From assembly GCF_008973665.1 (NCBI RefSeq), contig NZ_WACP01000010.1, forward strand, positions 1 to 64,000: a stretch of 64,000 bases of DNA, written 5' to 3'. The translations under genes and the position numbers were made by a program. The stretch's first letter is position 1. Every line of letters begins with the position of its first letter. This stretch comes from Paenibacillus tengchongensis (lineage in GTDB: Bacteria; Bacillota; Bacilli; Paenibacillales; Paenibacillaceae). Positions 52,377 to 61,047 of the stretch are shown one piece after another. Below the pieces are notes generated by a model. The model was not told the DNA's origin. It saw only the letters and a list, made by a program, of their open reading frames with translations, and made no database searches.

Positions 52377-52904
52377 TTAATCATCCATCCTGTATTGTTT
52401 ATTTTTCATTATCTCTTCGATAACCCATTGAATTTCTGCTACATTTTTCTGGCTCGTATCAAGAAAATATTTATTATTTAATTCTTACTCCCTGAATTCT
52501 TTGATCAAAGCTAGGCATCGATCTCCCATCTGTTGTTCGGGTAATCTAAGCTGGTCTCTTTTCAACAAATTCTCGGGGTCAGTCCATAACACCACATAAA
52601 CGACATTTTGGGTTAACTCTTTCAGTTTATCTTTTAGCCAAAATGCCTCACCTGGAAAAGTAACATAATCAATGACAACATCAATTCCATTTTGAATGAA
52701 ATTTTGCGTAAGACTGAAAATATTATTCCATATGAGGGACGTCTCTGATTTGCTTTCCCAAGGTTTCTGCCGCCCACTAACGTGCATATGGCTTACATCA
52801 TCACCTGATATATAAGCACTGTTTTTTAAGGCGCTCACTAATGCACTTGAAGTTGTGGATTTCCCCACTCCTGCTGGTCCTGACAATAGATATACTGTTT
52901 GCAT
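52377..52904 (-). pseudogene. P-loop kinase gene with an in-frame ochre codon
   Basis: TVYLLSGPAGVGKSTTSSAL (Walker A) starts a 139-residue frame ending in LIKEFRE and TAA at 52485-52487. In the same frame the reading goes on for 35 sensible codons (NNKYFLDTSQKNVAEIQWVI, then EEIMKNKQYRMDD) to a second TAA at 52377. The intact protein would be an AAA/shikimate-kinase-like nucleotide-binding protein of about 175 residues. The truncated form keeps the whole P-loop core and might still fold. I start at 52904 (MQTVYLL). Confidence 0.7.
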
Positions 52905-52947
52905 AAACGGTCCCTTCCTCCACAAAACTCATATATTCTCTCTACCC

Positions 52948-53298
52948 TTATAGAAGCAGTATTTTGTTTCCATCCGGATCGCAAAAAGTAAGCTCCCTGC
53001 CTCCCCATGCTGCCGTCGTTGGCGGTTGTATATTCGTAATCTTCTCTTTCAATTCTGCATAGGTTCTATCAAGATCATCACAATTGAACACGAAGTTTAC
53101 TTTCCCTTCACTTGATTTCCCCCACTTCACTTCATCCCAAATCACTATGACTGGAGCATCTTCAATAAACCCCATAGAAACACCATCATAATTTTCATCC
53201 GGCTCTATGATAGGAATTCCTAAGATTTCATTATAGAATTCAACCAACGCTTTCGGATGAATAGACGAAATATTAACACAATGATACTTAATGATCAT
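52948..53298 (-). CDS. VOC-family protein 1
   Basis: A 116-residue glyoxalase/bleomycin-resistance-fold protein: HPKALVEFYNEILGIPI, VNFVFNCDDLDRTYAEL and GGRELTFCDPDGNKILLL. It overlaps the end of the next VOC gene by 11 bp. Substrate unknown; families of this type detoxify antibiotics or dicarbonyls. Confidence 0.85.
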   Translation of the reverse strand: MIIKYHCVNISSIHPKALVEFYNEILGIPIIEPDENYDGVSMGFIEDAPVIVIWDEVKWGKSSEGKVNFVFNCDDLDRTYAELKEKITNIQPPTTAAWGGRELTFCDPDGNKILLL

Positions 53299-53647
53299 TT
53301 ACTTTCCCTCCAAACCCTAATTCGTTTCCATCCAAATCTCTAATGGTGAACTTACGTGTTCCCCATGGGGTATCATACAATGATTCAACAATCTCAACCT
53401 TGTCCTTTAATGATTCCCAGAGCTCATCCACATGTTCAACGTCAAAGTTCATTCGGCCATGTGACTGCTTATCCTTCACTTCCATTATCGCAAACTTGGC
53501 ACCTTCTTCAGATTTAAAATCATAATATGTAGGGTTCTCCATAGGCCAGCCACCGTCATTCTCAAATCCCAGAATCTCTTCATACCACTTCAATGCCCTG
53601 GTTATATTGGATACATTTACTCTTACATGATTAAGATGTGTCTTCAT
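53288..53647 (-). CDS. VOC-family protein 2
   Basis: A 119-residue VOC-fold protein: HVRVNVSNITRALKWYEEIL, GRMNFDVEHVDELWESL, and GTRKFTIRDLDGNELGFG. Metal ligands His/Glu are present at the usual strand positions. Translationally coupled with VOC protein 1. GAGGAG precedes the start. Confidence 0.87.
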   Translation of the reverse strand: MKTHLNHVRVNVSNITRALKWYEEILGFENDGGWPMENPTYYDFKSEEGAKFAIMEVKDKQSHGRMNFDVEHVDELWESLKDKVEIVESLYDTPWGTRKFTIRDLDGNELGFGGKVNDH

Positions 53648-53711
53648 TCAGTTCTCCTCTTCACCATTGTAATTATCATATGAACCAATCTTATCTTAGT
53701 TAAAGCGTCCT

Positions 53712-54113
53712 TTAGACTAGCACTATCTGCCACCTTATTCCAAACCGGTCGATAATAACAGTGTACAACTTACTAAAGAACTGTGGTCCAACCTTTTGAA
53801 TAACCTTCCCATCGTTACTTAGTACTTCAAAGGCATTCTGAAGCTCATCTTCCGAGTCCAGGAACACATTAAAACACACCATATTTCCTGCTGTTTTATT
53901 TTCCATTACATCGCTCATATTAAACTTTGTACCGCATAAAGTAATGGTTGAATGCATCACAAGATCAAACATATCATTAGTAATATCCATTCCATGATTA
54001 TCAGGCGCATCCTTATACAAGGTTACTTGTTTATTGGAAACATTAAATGCTTTCTCATACAACCGAATTGCCTCCAAGCAATTCCCTGAAAAATGGATAA
54101 CGGGTGATATCAC
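53712..54113 (-). CDS. PhnB-like VOC-family protein 3
   Basis: A 133-residue protein of the PhnB branch: VIHFSGNCLEAIRLYEKAF at the start and YTVIIDRFGIRWQIVLV at the end. The start is GTG at 54113 with AGGAGG 7 bases upstream. It shares branch but little sequence with the PhnB-like protein at 15967. Confidence 0.85.
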   Translation of the reverse strand: MISPVIHFSGNCLEAIRLYEKAFNVSNKQVTLYKDAPDNHGMDITNDMFDLVMHSTITLCGTKFNMSDVMENKTAGNMVCFNVFLDSEDELQNAFEVLSNDGKVIQKVGPQFFSKLYTVIIDRFGIRWQIVLV

Positions 54114-54124
54114 CTTTATTCCTC

Positions 54125-54604
54125 CTATTCTTCTTTCTTAAGGTTTTTTAATATATTCTTCACGTGATCTTCAGAGTAACCCGTTTTATTGGCAATCGCT
54201 GATTCTGACATTCCTGATTTAGCCATTCTAACTAGAACAGCATCCATATCCTCCGCAATCTCAATGATATGGTTATCATAATCATAGAAACGTAAAACCA
54301 TCTGTCCCCACGGTTGTTCCTTAATATCATGCACAAGCTCGAACCCGTCGGCGATAATCTGATCTCTTAACGATTGGATATCATCAAATTCAAAGTAAAC
54401 AGCTAAATTCTGTGCTCTCGATAAAATATCATTACTAGTAATCAATTCTGCAAAAAGCGATTTCTTATAAAGTGCAAGACCACCCTCAAAGCCAACATTG
54501 TATATGCCAAAATCGGATTCCACTTTACACCCAAGCCATCCTTCATACAGCATTCTGGATCGAACCACGTCCTCAACTACTAAAATAGTCGATTTGAATC
54601 CCAC
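54125..54604 (-). CDS. VOC-family protein 4 with C-terminal HTH-like tail
   Basis: A 159-residue protein: STILVVEDVVRSRMLYEGWL, VYFEFDDIQSLRDQIIAD and QMVLRFYDYDNHIIEIAED of the VOC fold. A 30-residue tail, RMAKSGMSESAIANKTGYSE, DHVKNILKN, looks like a small helix-turn-helix. The start is GTG at 54604 with GGGAGG 7 bases upstream; ATGs upstream are too close to that site. Confidence 0.83.
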   Translation of the reverse strand: MGFKSTILVVEDVVRSRMLYEGWLGCKVESDFGIYNVGFEGGLALYKKSLFAELITSNDILSRAQNLAVYFEFDDIQSLRDQIIADGFELVHDIKEQPWGQMVLRFYDYDNHIIEIAEDMDAVLVRMAKSGMSESAIANKTGYSEDHVKNILKNLKKEE

Positions 54605-54700
54605 AACCATACCTCCCAAAATGGTTTGAATACAATTAACAAATCAGTTCACAGTGATATTACTTAAGGAATGTCTTGTAACGTCCCCTCATTCACGAAT

Positions 54701-55228
54701 TCAGCGTCTCTTGTATTCAATAATGTAGGCGTGTGGAATTTCATCTATTTCAAATTGAGTTCTAAATGCCATTCCGTGACCTGCGATAATTACATAATCA
54801 TAGTTTGAGTACTTTTCGATAACTTTATCCAATCTTTGCTTCATCATTTCTTTCGATTCCCATAATCGGGTTTCTCCCGGTGGGTAAACTCCTTGATTCA
54901 AATCATAATCTGTTCCTAGTTCGTTCAATTGTTCTAAGGAATCATATTGAAAGGACAGATCAGGCTGCCACTCTCTCAAATCAAACTCAATCTGGATTTC
55001 AAGATGCAATTCTTTTGATAAAATAGCTGCCGTCTGCAAGGCTCTTGTATAGGGCGAAGACAATATAAGTTGGGCATTTTGAAGCCTTTCATCCTTGGCA
55101 GTTTGATGTACTTGTTCAATCCCGCGCGGCGTCAATGGAACCAGGTCCCTGCCATGCCCTTTCAGTTTATACTTTTGATTCATTTCCCAATCGGGTTCAC
55201 CGTGACGAATCAGATAAAAAGTTGTCAT
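54701..55228 (-). CDS. Histidine phosphatase family protein
   Basis: A 175-residue protein of the phosphoglycerate-mutase-like branch: FYLIRHGEPDW (catalytic His in RHG), LILSSPYTRALQTAAIL (Arg), and VIIAGHGMAFRTQ (second His). Members dephosphorylate small metabolites such as cobalamin or sugar intermediates. AAGGTG precedes the ATG. Intact, single gene. Confidence 0.9.
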   Translation of the reverse strand: MTTFYLIRHGEPDWEMNQKYKLKGHGRDLVPLTPRGIEQVHQTAKDERLQNAQLILSSPYTRALQTAAILSKELHLEIQIEFDLREWQPDLSFQYDSLEQLNELGTDYDLNQGVYPPGETRLWESKEMMKQRLDKVIEKYSNYDYVIIAGHGMAFRTQFEIDEIPHAYIIEYKRR

Positions 55229-55494
55229 TGTTCACCTTTTCTTTAAGTGAAATAAGTTCCTGGCCTGCCAGGCTAAATATTTCAAGCCTAAGTCGTGGCC
55301 GAACTGATGATTCCTTGAAACTGCCTGTGCTGCTTGATGCGTACGGGTCCATTTTCGGCAGCTTCAATTAGCGTCCGTCAAGAATGGCACCCGTCCCTTT
55401 TTGTTTGTCGTGTAGGATTGAATGGGATGTTTGCGAAATTTCCACTTTTGAAAACCGCATGAAAGATAACGGAAGAAGGGGTGATACGCTTGGT

Positions 55495-55740
55495 TCAGGT
55501 GTGGAGCTGGGCATTAGCTAATGCTAAACTGTCGACTTCTTTAAGAAAAGGGGAATCATTTTTGTATTGCGCAGGTGTAGGAATCTTCATTGTCTCGCCG
55601 ATTTCCTGACTCCTCTTGTAGGATTCGATACGGTCATTCAGCATGAGATTGTATCTTTTACGCACACAGCCTAAGCTTATGGAAAAGAATGCAGCTTGTT
55701 TATCGTTTGGTACAACCGAACTTCTAGGCTTATCGCATAA
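55495..55740 (-). pseudogene. tnpB: IS605-type tnpB N-terminal remnant
   Basis: The minus strand reads PNDKQAAFFSISLGCVRKRY, then NLMLNDRIESYK, MKIPTPAQYKNDSPFLKEVD and SLALANAQLHT before a stop. This is the N-terminal HTH_OrfB region of TnpB from IS200/IS605 transposons. The RuvC and zinc-finger parts are gone, and an intact phosphatase gene occupies the place they should have. Dead element. Confidence 0.75.
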
Positions 55741-55838
55741 GCAGCACCTCGATTCGCAGTGAATAAAAACAGGAATGTACGTTCGTAATCTTTATTTTAC
55801 CAGACGTGCACCAAAAATCCAAGTTAAAGCCGTTGTCT

Positions 55839-55870
55839 TCTGTCGACGTCATTATCTCCAACTGCGAGTC
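55839..55870 (+). pseudogene. arsM: arsM fragment 2
   Basis: SVDVIISNC is read on the plus strand, and 21 bases (55846-55866) are identical to 50973-50993 in arsM fragment 1. The sequence differs at once on both sides, so only a scrap is left. Confidence 0.45.
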
Positions 55871-56024
55871 GATTACATACTACAAATCTATGAAATAATT
55901 GATTGATAAAATGATCTTCGCTACTGTATGTCTCATTTACATTTCGAGGGAGCTTAATGAAGCTTTGACAGTCTTATACTTAATATTCTCAGTCTAGAAC
56001 TTTATTTGCTTTGGATATAAAAAT

Positions 56025-56062
56025 AAAAAACGTGGGAGCAGCTAAAGCTTCCCACGTTTTTT
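56025..56062. terminator. Terminator after the ribonucleotide reductase gene
   Basis: AAAAACGTGGGA, a short loop region, TCCCACGTTTTTT. T-runs are present in both directions. It lies 200 bp past the nrdJ stop on the minus strand. Confidence 0.8.
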
Positions 56063-56262
56063 ACATTGTTCTAAAAATAAAACTTGTTTTCAAAACCCAC
56101 TACAAATCGAAGAAAAATCCATCTGCAATTTGATAAAAATGAAAATCGCTTTGTATATTCATAACAAAGAGGTATAAATCTACTTTTTCGCTTTTCCTGA
56201 GCCACTTTTTCTGCTTTCATGTTCATTTTTGCAGCTTCTATGATGCTCAGCTCTTGCTTACG

Positions 56263-58890
56263 TCACCCGCACCGGCTATACCCGCAGTTCCCGCAGGTCT
56301 TGCAGCCCTCGATGTTAATCAGAGAGGCGCTGCCGCAGGAGGGGCAGAGGTCGCGGGAGGCGGTGGAGTGGCTGTGCGTCCCATGGCCGCCGTGGCCGTG
56401 GTCCGCTGCAGGGACACTCGCTTTCAGCTCGGCGCTCAGCGCTTCATTGAAATCGAGTTCCAGTGTCGCCGCAATTGGAGCGGCGGCGTGGTCGTCCTGT
56501 GCGTTGTTCTGCACATGGGTCTCCAGCGCCTTCGCCACTGCGTCGGCGATCGACTCCACGCGGTTCGCGCCGAAGCCGATCGCGCCGGAGCCGCCGATGC
56601 CCTTGAGATGCTTGATCAAGAGCTCGACCTTCTCCCCGTGGTCGCCGTAGCGCAGGAACAGGGAGCAGACGCGGCCGAGCGCTTCCGCCATGGCGAAGAC
56701 GTCGGAGCCGGCCTTGCCGACATTCAGGAAGATTTCCGCCGGAATGCCGTCCAGGTCATTGATCGTGATATACGCCATGCCGAACGGCGTGTTGATCTTA
56801 TAGGTTGCGCCGCGCAGTACCTGCGGGCGTTTCTTGTATTGTTTATCCGTTACCCCTGCTTGAGGCGCAGGAACTGCTGCCACCGGTGCGGCCGGGACTG
56901 GTGCCGGAGCCGCCGGAACGGCCTTGTCTTCGGCAGCCGCTTCCTTCTTGTCGTCCTTCTTCGAAGTCTCCAGAACCTGCACGTCGCGGCTGCCGTCGCG
57001 GTAGATCGTGACGCCCTTGCAGCCCAGATCGAAGGCCAGCTCATACAGCTCCTTCGTTTCTTCGACGGTGAAGTCGTTCGGGCAGTTCGCCGTCTTGGAG
57101 ATCGAGCTGTCCACCCAGCGCTGGATGGCGGCCTGGACGCGGATATGATCCTTGGCGGACAGGTCCATCGAGGTCACGAAGTGCTCAGGCAGTTCTTCGC
57201 CCGGATGGGCCTCCAGCCATTCCTGGGCAATCGGCACGAACTGCTCGTCGTAGCCGAGCCGGCTTTGCCGATAATACTTGAAGGCGAAGTAAGGCTCAAT
57301 GCCGGTCGAGGTTCCGACCATCGTGCCGGTGCTTCCGGTCGGCGCTTGCGTAATGACGGTAACGTTGCGCATGCCGTTCGCACGGATGGCTTCACCGACC
57401 AACGGATAGGTTTTAGTCATATTTTGCATAAACCCGCTCTGCAGATATTTCTCCGCATCGAACGCCTGGAACGAGCCCTTCTCCTTCGCAATATCCGAAG
57501 AGGCCAGATACGCTTCGCGGGCCATGAAGCCGTAGAGCTTGTCCAGGAACTCCAGCGATTCCGCACTGCCGTAACGGATGCCCAGCTTGATCATCAGCTC
57601 GGCCAGTCCCATTGTGCCGAGACCGACGCGGCGTTCCTTCTGCTGGTTGGCTTCATTTTCCGGGAAATGATACGGCGTCTTGTCGATAACATTGTCCAGG
57701 AAACGCACAGAGTAGCGGGTTGTCGTCGCCAGATCGGCCCAAGCCACGTCATGATTCTCTTCGTCATAGAACTTGGAGAGATTCACTGCCGACAGATTGC
57801 AGACGCCCCAGCCCGGCAGCCCCTGCTCGCCGCAAGGATTGGTGCAGATAATCGGGTTGAAGTACCAGCTGTTGGACATCTGGTTGTAATATTCCATGAA
57901 CACTACGCCAGGCTCGGCGGATTTCCAGGCCGATTCAATAATAATCTGCCAGATATCACGCGCCTTGACGGTGCGGTAAGGGATCACATTCCGGCCTGCG
58001 GCCTTCCACTTGTCCAGATCACCGTCCCAGACGTCGTCATATTCCGGATCGGTCGTGTCCGGGAAGACCAGCTCCCAGTCCAGATCCTCTTTGACGGCCT
58101 TCATGAAGCCGTTGCTCACACAAACCGACAGATTCGCATTGGTCACCTGGCCCATGGTCTGCTTAACTGTAATGAAATCGAGCACATCCGGATGCCAGTC
58201 GTTGATCATCAGCATCAGCGCGCCGCGGCGGCTGCCGCCCTGCTCAATCAGGCCGGTGGTGTAGCTGAACAGTCCGCCCCAGGATACCGAGCCGCTCGAA
58301 GATCCGTTCACGCCGCGGACAATCGCACGCCGGGGGCGCAGCGAGGACAGATTGATGCCTACGCCGCCGCCGCGGGCCATAATCTCGGTCATTTCCGACA
58401 GGGTCTGCATGATGCCGCCTCGGCTGTCTTTTGGCGATGGAATTACGTAGCAGTTGAATAAAGTCAGCTCTTCACTGGCGCCAGCACCTGCCGCAATCCG
58501 GCCGCCGGGCACAAGCTTCCAGTCGTCCAGCACCGAGCGGAATTTGGCCGTCCACTCCTCCTGCAGCTCAGGCGTCTTCTCCACGGATGCCATAGCCGCA
58601 GCGAGGCGGTCCCACATTTCCTCGGGGGTCTTCTCTATATTAAGCGTCAGCTTCTCGACATCGGATTTCACCAGCTCGCCGCTGCGCGTCTTCACGGTCA
58701 CCACTCTGCCGCTGCGTTCAACAATCTCGCCGACTTCCTTGGTCGGAAATTTCGGATCATCCTTCGTCAGCACCAGCACCACATCGCCTACCTTGGCATT
58801 ATTGGTGTCTGCATCCTTCCAGGCATAGCGGTCCAGAAAAATTTTCTCGCTCAGACCCTCCAGACGCTGCTTGCGTTCCACTGTACTCAA
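56263..58890 (-). CDS. nrdJ: Adenosylcobalamin-dependent (class II) ribonucleotide reductase
   Basis: An 875-residue protein that makes deoxyribonucleotides independently of oxygen. LTLFNCYVIPSP carries the first active-site Cys, NPCGEQGLPGWGVCNLSAVN the Cys/Glu pair, and APTGSTGTMVGTSTGIEP the phosphate-binding loop. A linker rich in Ala and Pro (around residues 690-730) leads to the TSCPD domain (LRGATYKINTPFGMAYITIN). The end CPSCGSASLINIEGCKTCGN, CGYSRCG is the redox-active/zinc-ribbon tail. The start is TTG at 58890 with GGGAGG 8 bases upstream. Two NrdR boxes overlap its promoter. Confidence 0.95.
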   Translation of the reverse strand: MSTVERKQRLEGLSEKIFLDRYAWKDADTNNAKVGDVVLVLTKDDPKFPTKEVGEIVERSGRVVTVKTRSGELVKSDVEKLTLNIEKTPEEMWDRLAAAMASVEKTPELQEEWTAKFRSVLDDWKLVPGGRIAAGAGASEELTLFNCYVIPSPKDSRGGIMQTLSEMTEIMARGGGVGINLSSLRPRRAIVRGVNGSSSGSVSWGGLFSYTTGLIEQGGSRRGALMLMINDWHPDVLDFITVKQTMGQVTNANLSVCVSNGFMKAVKEDLDWELVFPDTTDPEYDDVWDGDLDKWKAAGRNVIPYRTVKARDIWQIIIESAWKSAEPGVVFMEYYNQMSNSWYFNPIICTNPCGEQGLPGWGVCNLSAVNLSKFYDEENHDVAWADLATTTRYSVRFLDNVIDKTPYHFPENEANQQKERRVGLGTMGLAELMIKLGIRYGSAESLEFLDKLYGFMAREAYLASSDIAKEKGSFQAFDAEKYLQSGFMQNMTKTYPLVGEAIRANGMRNVTVITQAPTGSTGTMVGTSTGIEPYFAFKYYRQSRLGYDEQFVPIAQEWLEAHPGEELPEHFVTSMDLSAKDHIRVQAAIQRWVDSSISKTANCPNDFTVEETKELYELAFDLGCKGVTIYRDGSRDVQVLETSKKDDKKEAAAEDKAVPAAPAPVPAAPVAAVPAPQAGVTDKQYKKRPQVLRGATYKINTPFGMAYITINDLDGIPAEIFLNVGKAGSDVFAMAEALGRVCSLFLRYGDHGEKVELLIKHLKGIGGSGAIGFGANRVESIADAVAKALETHVQNNAQDDHAAAPIAATLELDFNEALSAELKASVPAADHGHGGHGTHSHSTASRDLCPSCGSASLINIEGCKTCGNCGYSRCG

Positions 58891-59072
58891 TAGAAAAACC
58901 TCCCGGTGTAAGATATGTAGCACTTGTCCCGTTCCAATTGGTGGGCATGCTGGTGTTACCCACAACAATAACCTCCTGCAGCTCCGGCCTGTATGTAAGG
59001 CGGCAAGAAGTTCCTCTTGTCAATAACAAATAACCTCCAAATGGGACGGTAAAACAAAAATTCCCGCTTTTG
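58891..59072 (-). promoter_or_regulatory. nrdJ leader with three Shine-Dalgarno-like motifs
   Basis: Within the 5' leader the motif GGAGGTT followed by T-rich bases and a TTG or GTG occurs three times, the last being the true nrdJ start site. The first opens a 70-codon frame (TRGTSCRLTYRPELQEVIVV and on) that overlaps the start of nrdJ. I find no cobalamin-riboswitch B12 box. Confidence 0.35.
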
Positions 59073-59121
59073 TAACAATATATTGTGTGCATCAGCCTTT
59101 AAACTATACCACATATTGTAT
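59073..59121 (-). promoter_or_regulatory. Two NrdR boxes and extended -10 promoter of nrdJ
   Basis: TAACAATATATTGTGT (59073-59088) is almost the NrdR consensus acaCwAtATaTwGtgt. A weaker box, ATACCACATATTGTAT, lies at 59106-59121, 33 bp away, which is about three helical turns, as usual for NrdR box pairs. On the minus strand TGGTATAGT, an extended -10, overlaps the upstream box. Repression of nrdJ by NrdR when dATP is plentiful is the known role of such sites. Confidence 0.75.
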
Positions 59122-59301
59122 CGCAGGTCTTAACTGAAATCCTGAGGCTTGCGGCGGAAATTCGGCAAAAGATGGGGATATTGCCCGCTCCTGCTCGTTT
59201 TTTTAGAAAATATAGCATTTGCTGAAGTTATGAACTTGCTCTTTTACGCGCATACTACTTTTACGTATTTCATATAATTCAGCACCGGAGGAGGCTGCAC
59301 C

Positions 59302-61047
59302 ATGACGCAATTATCCCGAGATTTCCTGCCGCGGACAGGCGGCACCCCTGCCCCGCTGCTGCCCGTTCCCCTGTCTTTTGACCGCAATTGGCTGCAAGAT
59401 TTGGAGGCGCGGCTCGACAAAGGCGGCCCCTGGGGCGACTGGCGGCTGGCCCGGCTCGCGCTGAAGGGCGAAGAAGCCGGTCTGGTGACGAGCTTTGAGG
59501 AGCTGCAGTGCATGAAGCATCTGTCCGGGCTCTCCCCCCTCCCACATCAGCTTGACACAGCCCGCAAGGTGCTGTTCGAGATGTCCGGACGGGCCATTCT
59601 CGCCGACGAGGTCGGTCTCGGCAAAACCATTGAAGCCGGCCTGGTGCTCAAGGAATATCTCGTGCGCGGTCTCGTCTCCAAGGTGCTGATTCTGGTGCCG
59701 GCCTCGCTGGTGCTGCAGTGGGTGCGCGAGCTGAATACCAAATTCGGCATTTCCGCCATTGCCCAGAAGAAAGCGTATTCCTGGGGCAACGATATCGTCG
59801 TCGCCTCCATGGACACCGCGAAGCGCGATCCGCACCGGGAGCTGCTGCTCCAGGGAGAATTCGATATGCTCATCATCGACGAGGCGCATAAGCTGAAGAA
59901 TAAGAAATCGACCAATTACCAGTTCGTACAGCAGCTCCGCAAAAAATACTGCCTGCTGCTCACCGCCACCCCGGTGCAGAACGATCTCAGCGAGCTGTTC
60001 AACCTGATCACGGTGCTGAAGCCGGGGCAGCTCGGGAACCAGGGCGATTTTGCAGCGAATTTCGTGGTGGACAAGCGCCAGCCGAAGAACGAAGAACAGC
60101 TGCGCAGCGAGCTGGCCAAGGTTATGATCCGCAACCGCCGCGGCGAAGGTCCTGTACAATTCACCCAGCGTAAAGTGCGCAACATTCCGCTCACACTATC
60201 GCCTGACGAACAAGTATTATACGACGCTGTAACCGGCTTCGTCAAAGACCAATATCAGGAGGCCGGAGGCAATCTCAGCAGCATGCTTTCGCTTGTCACC
60301 CTGCAGCGGGAGGTGTGCAGCAGCCGTGACGCCGTGTTCATTACCCTGGTGAATCTGATCAAGAAGCTGCCGGCCGATTCGCCGCGCCGCGACAGGATGA
60401 TGGAGCTGCTCCAGCATATCCGTGCGGTCAAGACGAACACCAAGGCGGAGAAGACGATGGAGCTGATCCGTGAGATGAACGAGAAGGTGATTGTCTTCAC
60501 GGAATACCGGGCCACCCAGGAATATCTGCTGCAGTATTTCCGTGATCACGGACTGGTGAGCGTCGGTTACTCCGGCGGCATGAACCGCGGCAAAAAAGAC
60601 TGGATGATGGACCTGTTCCGCGGCCGGGCCCAGGTGATGATTGCTACCGAAGCTGGCGGCGAAGGCATCAATCTGCAGTTCTGCCATCATATGATCAACT
60701 TCGACCTGCCCTGGAATCCGATGCGGGTCGAGCAGCGGATCGGCCGGGTCCACCGGCTGGGCCAGCAGAACGATGTCGCCATCTATAATCTCTCGACGCA
60801 AGGAACGATCGAAGAGCATATTCTCCATCTGCTCCATGAGAAGATCAATATGTTCGAGATGGTCATCGGGGGGCTGGACGTCATTCTGGAACGGTTCGAG
60901 CAGCAGGAATCGCTGGAGAAGAGTCTGTACAAAATCATGCTGGAGGCCCGGAGCGACGCGGAGCTGCGCAGCAGCCTGGATAACATCGGAGATTCGCTCA
61001 GCAGCTTGACCCGGGAGCTTCACCAGGAAAGCGGGGTGCAGCCATGA
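59302..61047 (+). CDS. yqhH: SNF2/DEAD-type helicase YqhH
   Basis: A 581-residue SNF2-family ATPase: RAILADEVGLGKTIEAGLVL (motif I), LIIDEAHKLKN (II), LLLTATPVQND (III), VIVFTEYRATQEYL (IV), IATEAGGEGINLQF (V) and RIGRVHRLGQQNDV (VI). This subtype resembles RapA-like helicases, and the B. subtilis YqhH protein lies next to yqhG, exactly as here. Its role is poorly known; remodelling of RNA polymerase or DNA is likely. GGAGGAGG precedes the ATG. Confidence 0.92.
   Translation: MTQLSRDFLPRTGGTPAPLLPVPLSFDRNWLQDLEARLDKGGPWGDWRLARLALKGEEAGLVTSFEELQCMKHLSGLSPLPHQLDTARKVLFEMSGRAILADEVGLGKTIEAGLVLKEYLVRGLVSKVLILVPASLVLQWVRELNTKFGISAIAQKKAYSWGNDIVVASMDTAKRDPHRELLLQGEFDMLIIDEAHKLKNKKSTNYQFVQQLRKKYCLLLTATPVQNDLSELFNLITVLKPGQLGNQGDFAANFVVDKRQPKNEEQLRSELAKVMIRNRRGEGPVQFTQRKVRNIPLTLSPDEQVLYDAVTGFVKDQYQEAGGNLSSMLSLVTLQREVCSSRDAVFITLVNLIKKLPADSPRRDRMMELLQHIRAVKTNTKAEKTMELIREMNEKVIVFTEYRATQEYLLQYFRDHGLVSVGYSGGMNRGKKDWMMDLFRGRAQVMIATEAGGEGINLQFCHHMINFDLPWNPMRVEQRIGRVHRLGQQNDVAIYNLSTQGTIEEHILHLLHEKINMFEMVIGGLDVILERFEQQESLEKSLYKIMLEARSDAELRSSLDNIGDSLSSLTRELHQESGVQP

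Larger units (their letters stand above)
55229..56262. other. Gap with tnpB and arsM remnants
   Basis: No intact gene is seen in this 1-kb stretch. It holds a tnpB N-terminal remnant, a second short arsM fragment, a TTTCGAGGGAGCTTAAT segment that recurs (TTTCAAGGGAGCTTAAT) at 49285-49301, and a terminator at 56025-56062. Confidence 0.6.

Noticed and set aside
56254..58461. 735-codon plus-strand open frame opposite nrdJ
   Set aside because: It lies antisense to a clear class II RNR gene; the His/Arg/Gln-rich translation is the usual shadow of GC-rich coding DNA.
58891..59072. Cobalamin riboswitch ahead of the B12-dependent RNR
   Set aside because: No B12 box or matching long pairing found; NrdR boxes explain the region better.
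58799..59092. Leader frame overlapping nrdJ as a separate gene
   Set aside because: Runs out of frame into conserved nrdJ sequence; kept only as a possible leader peptide.
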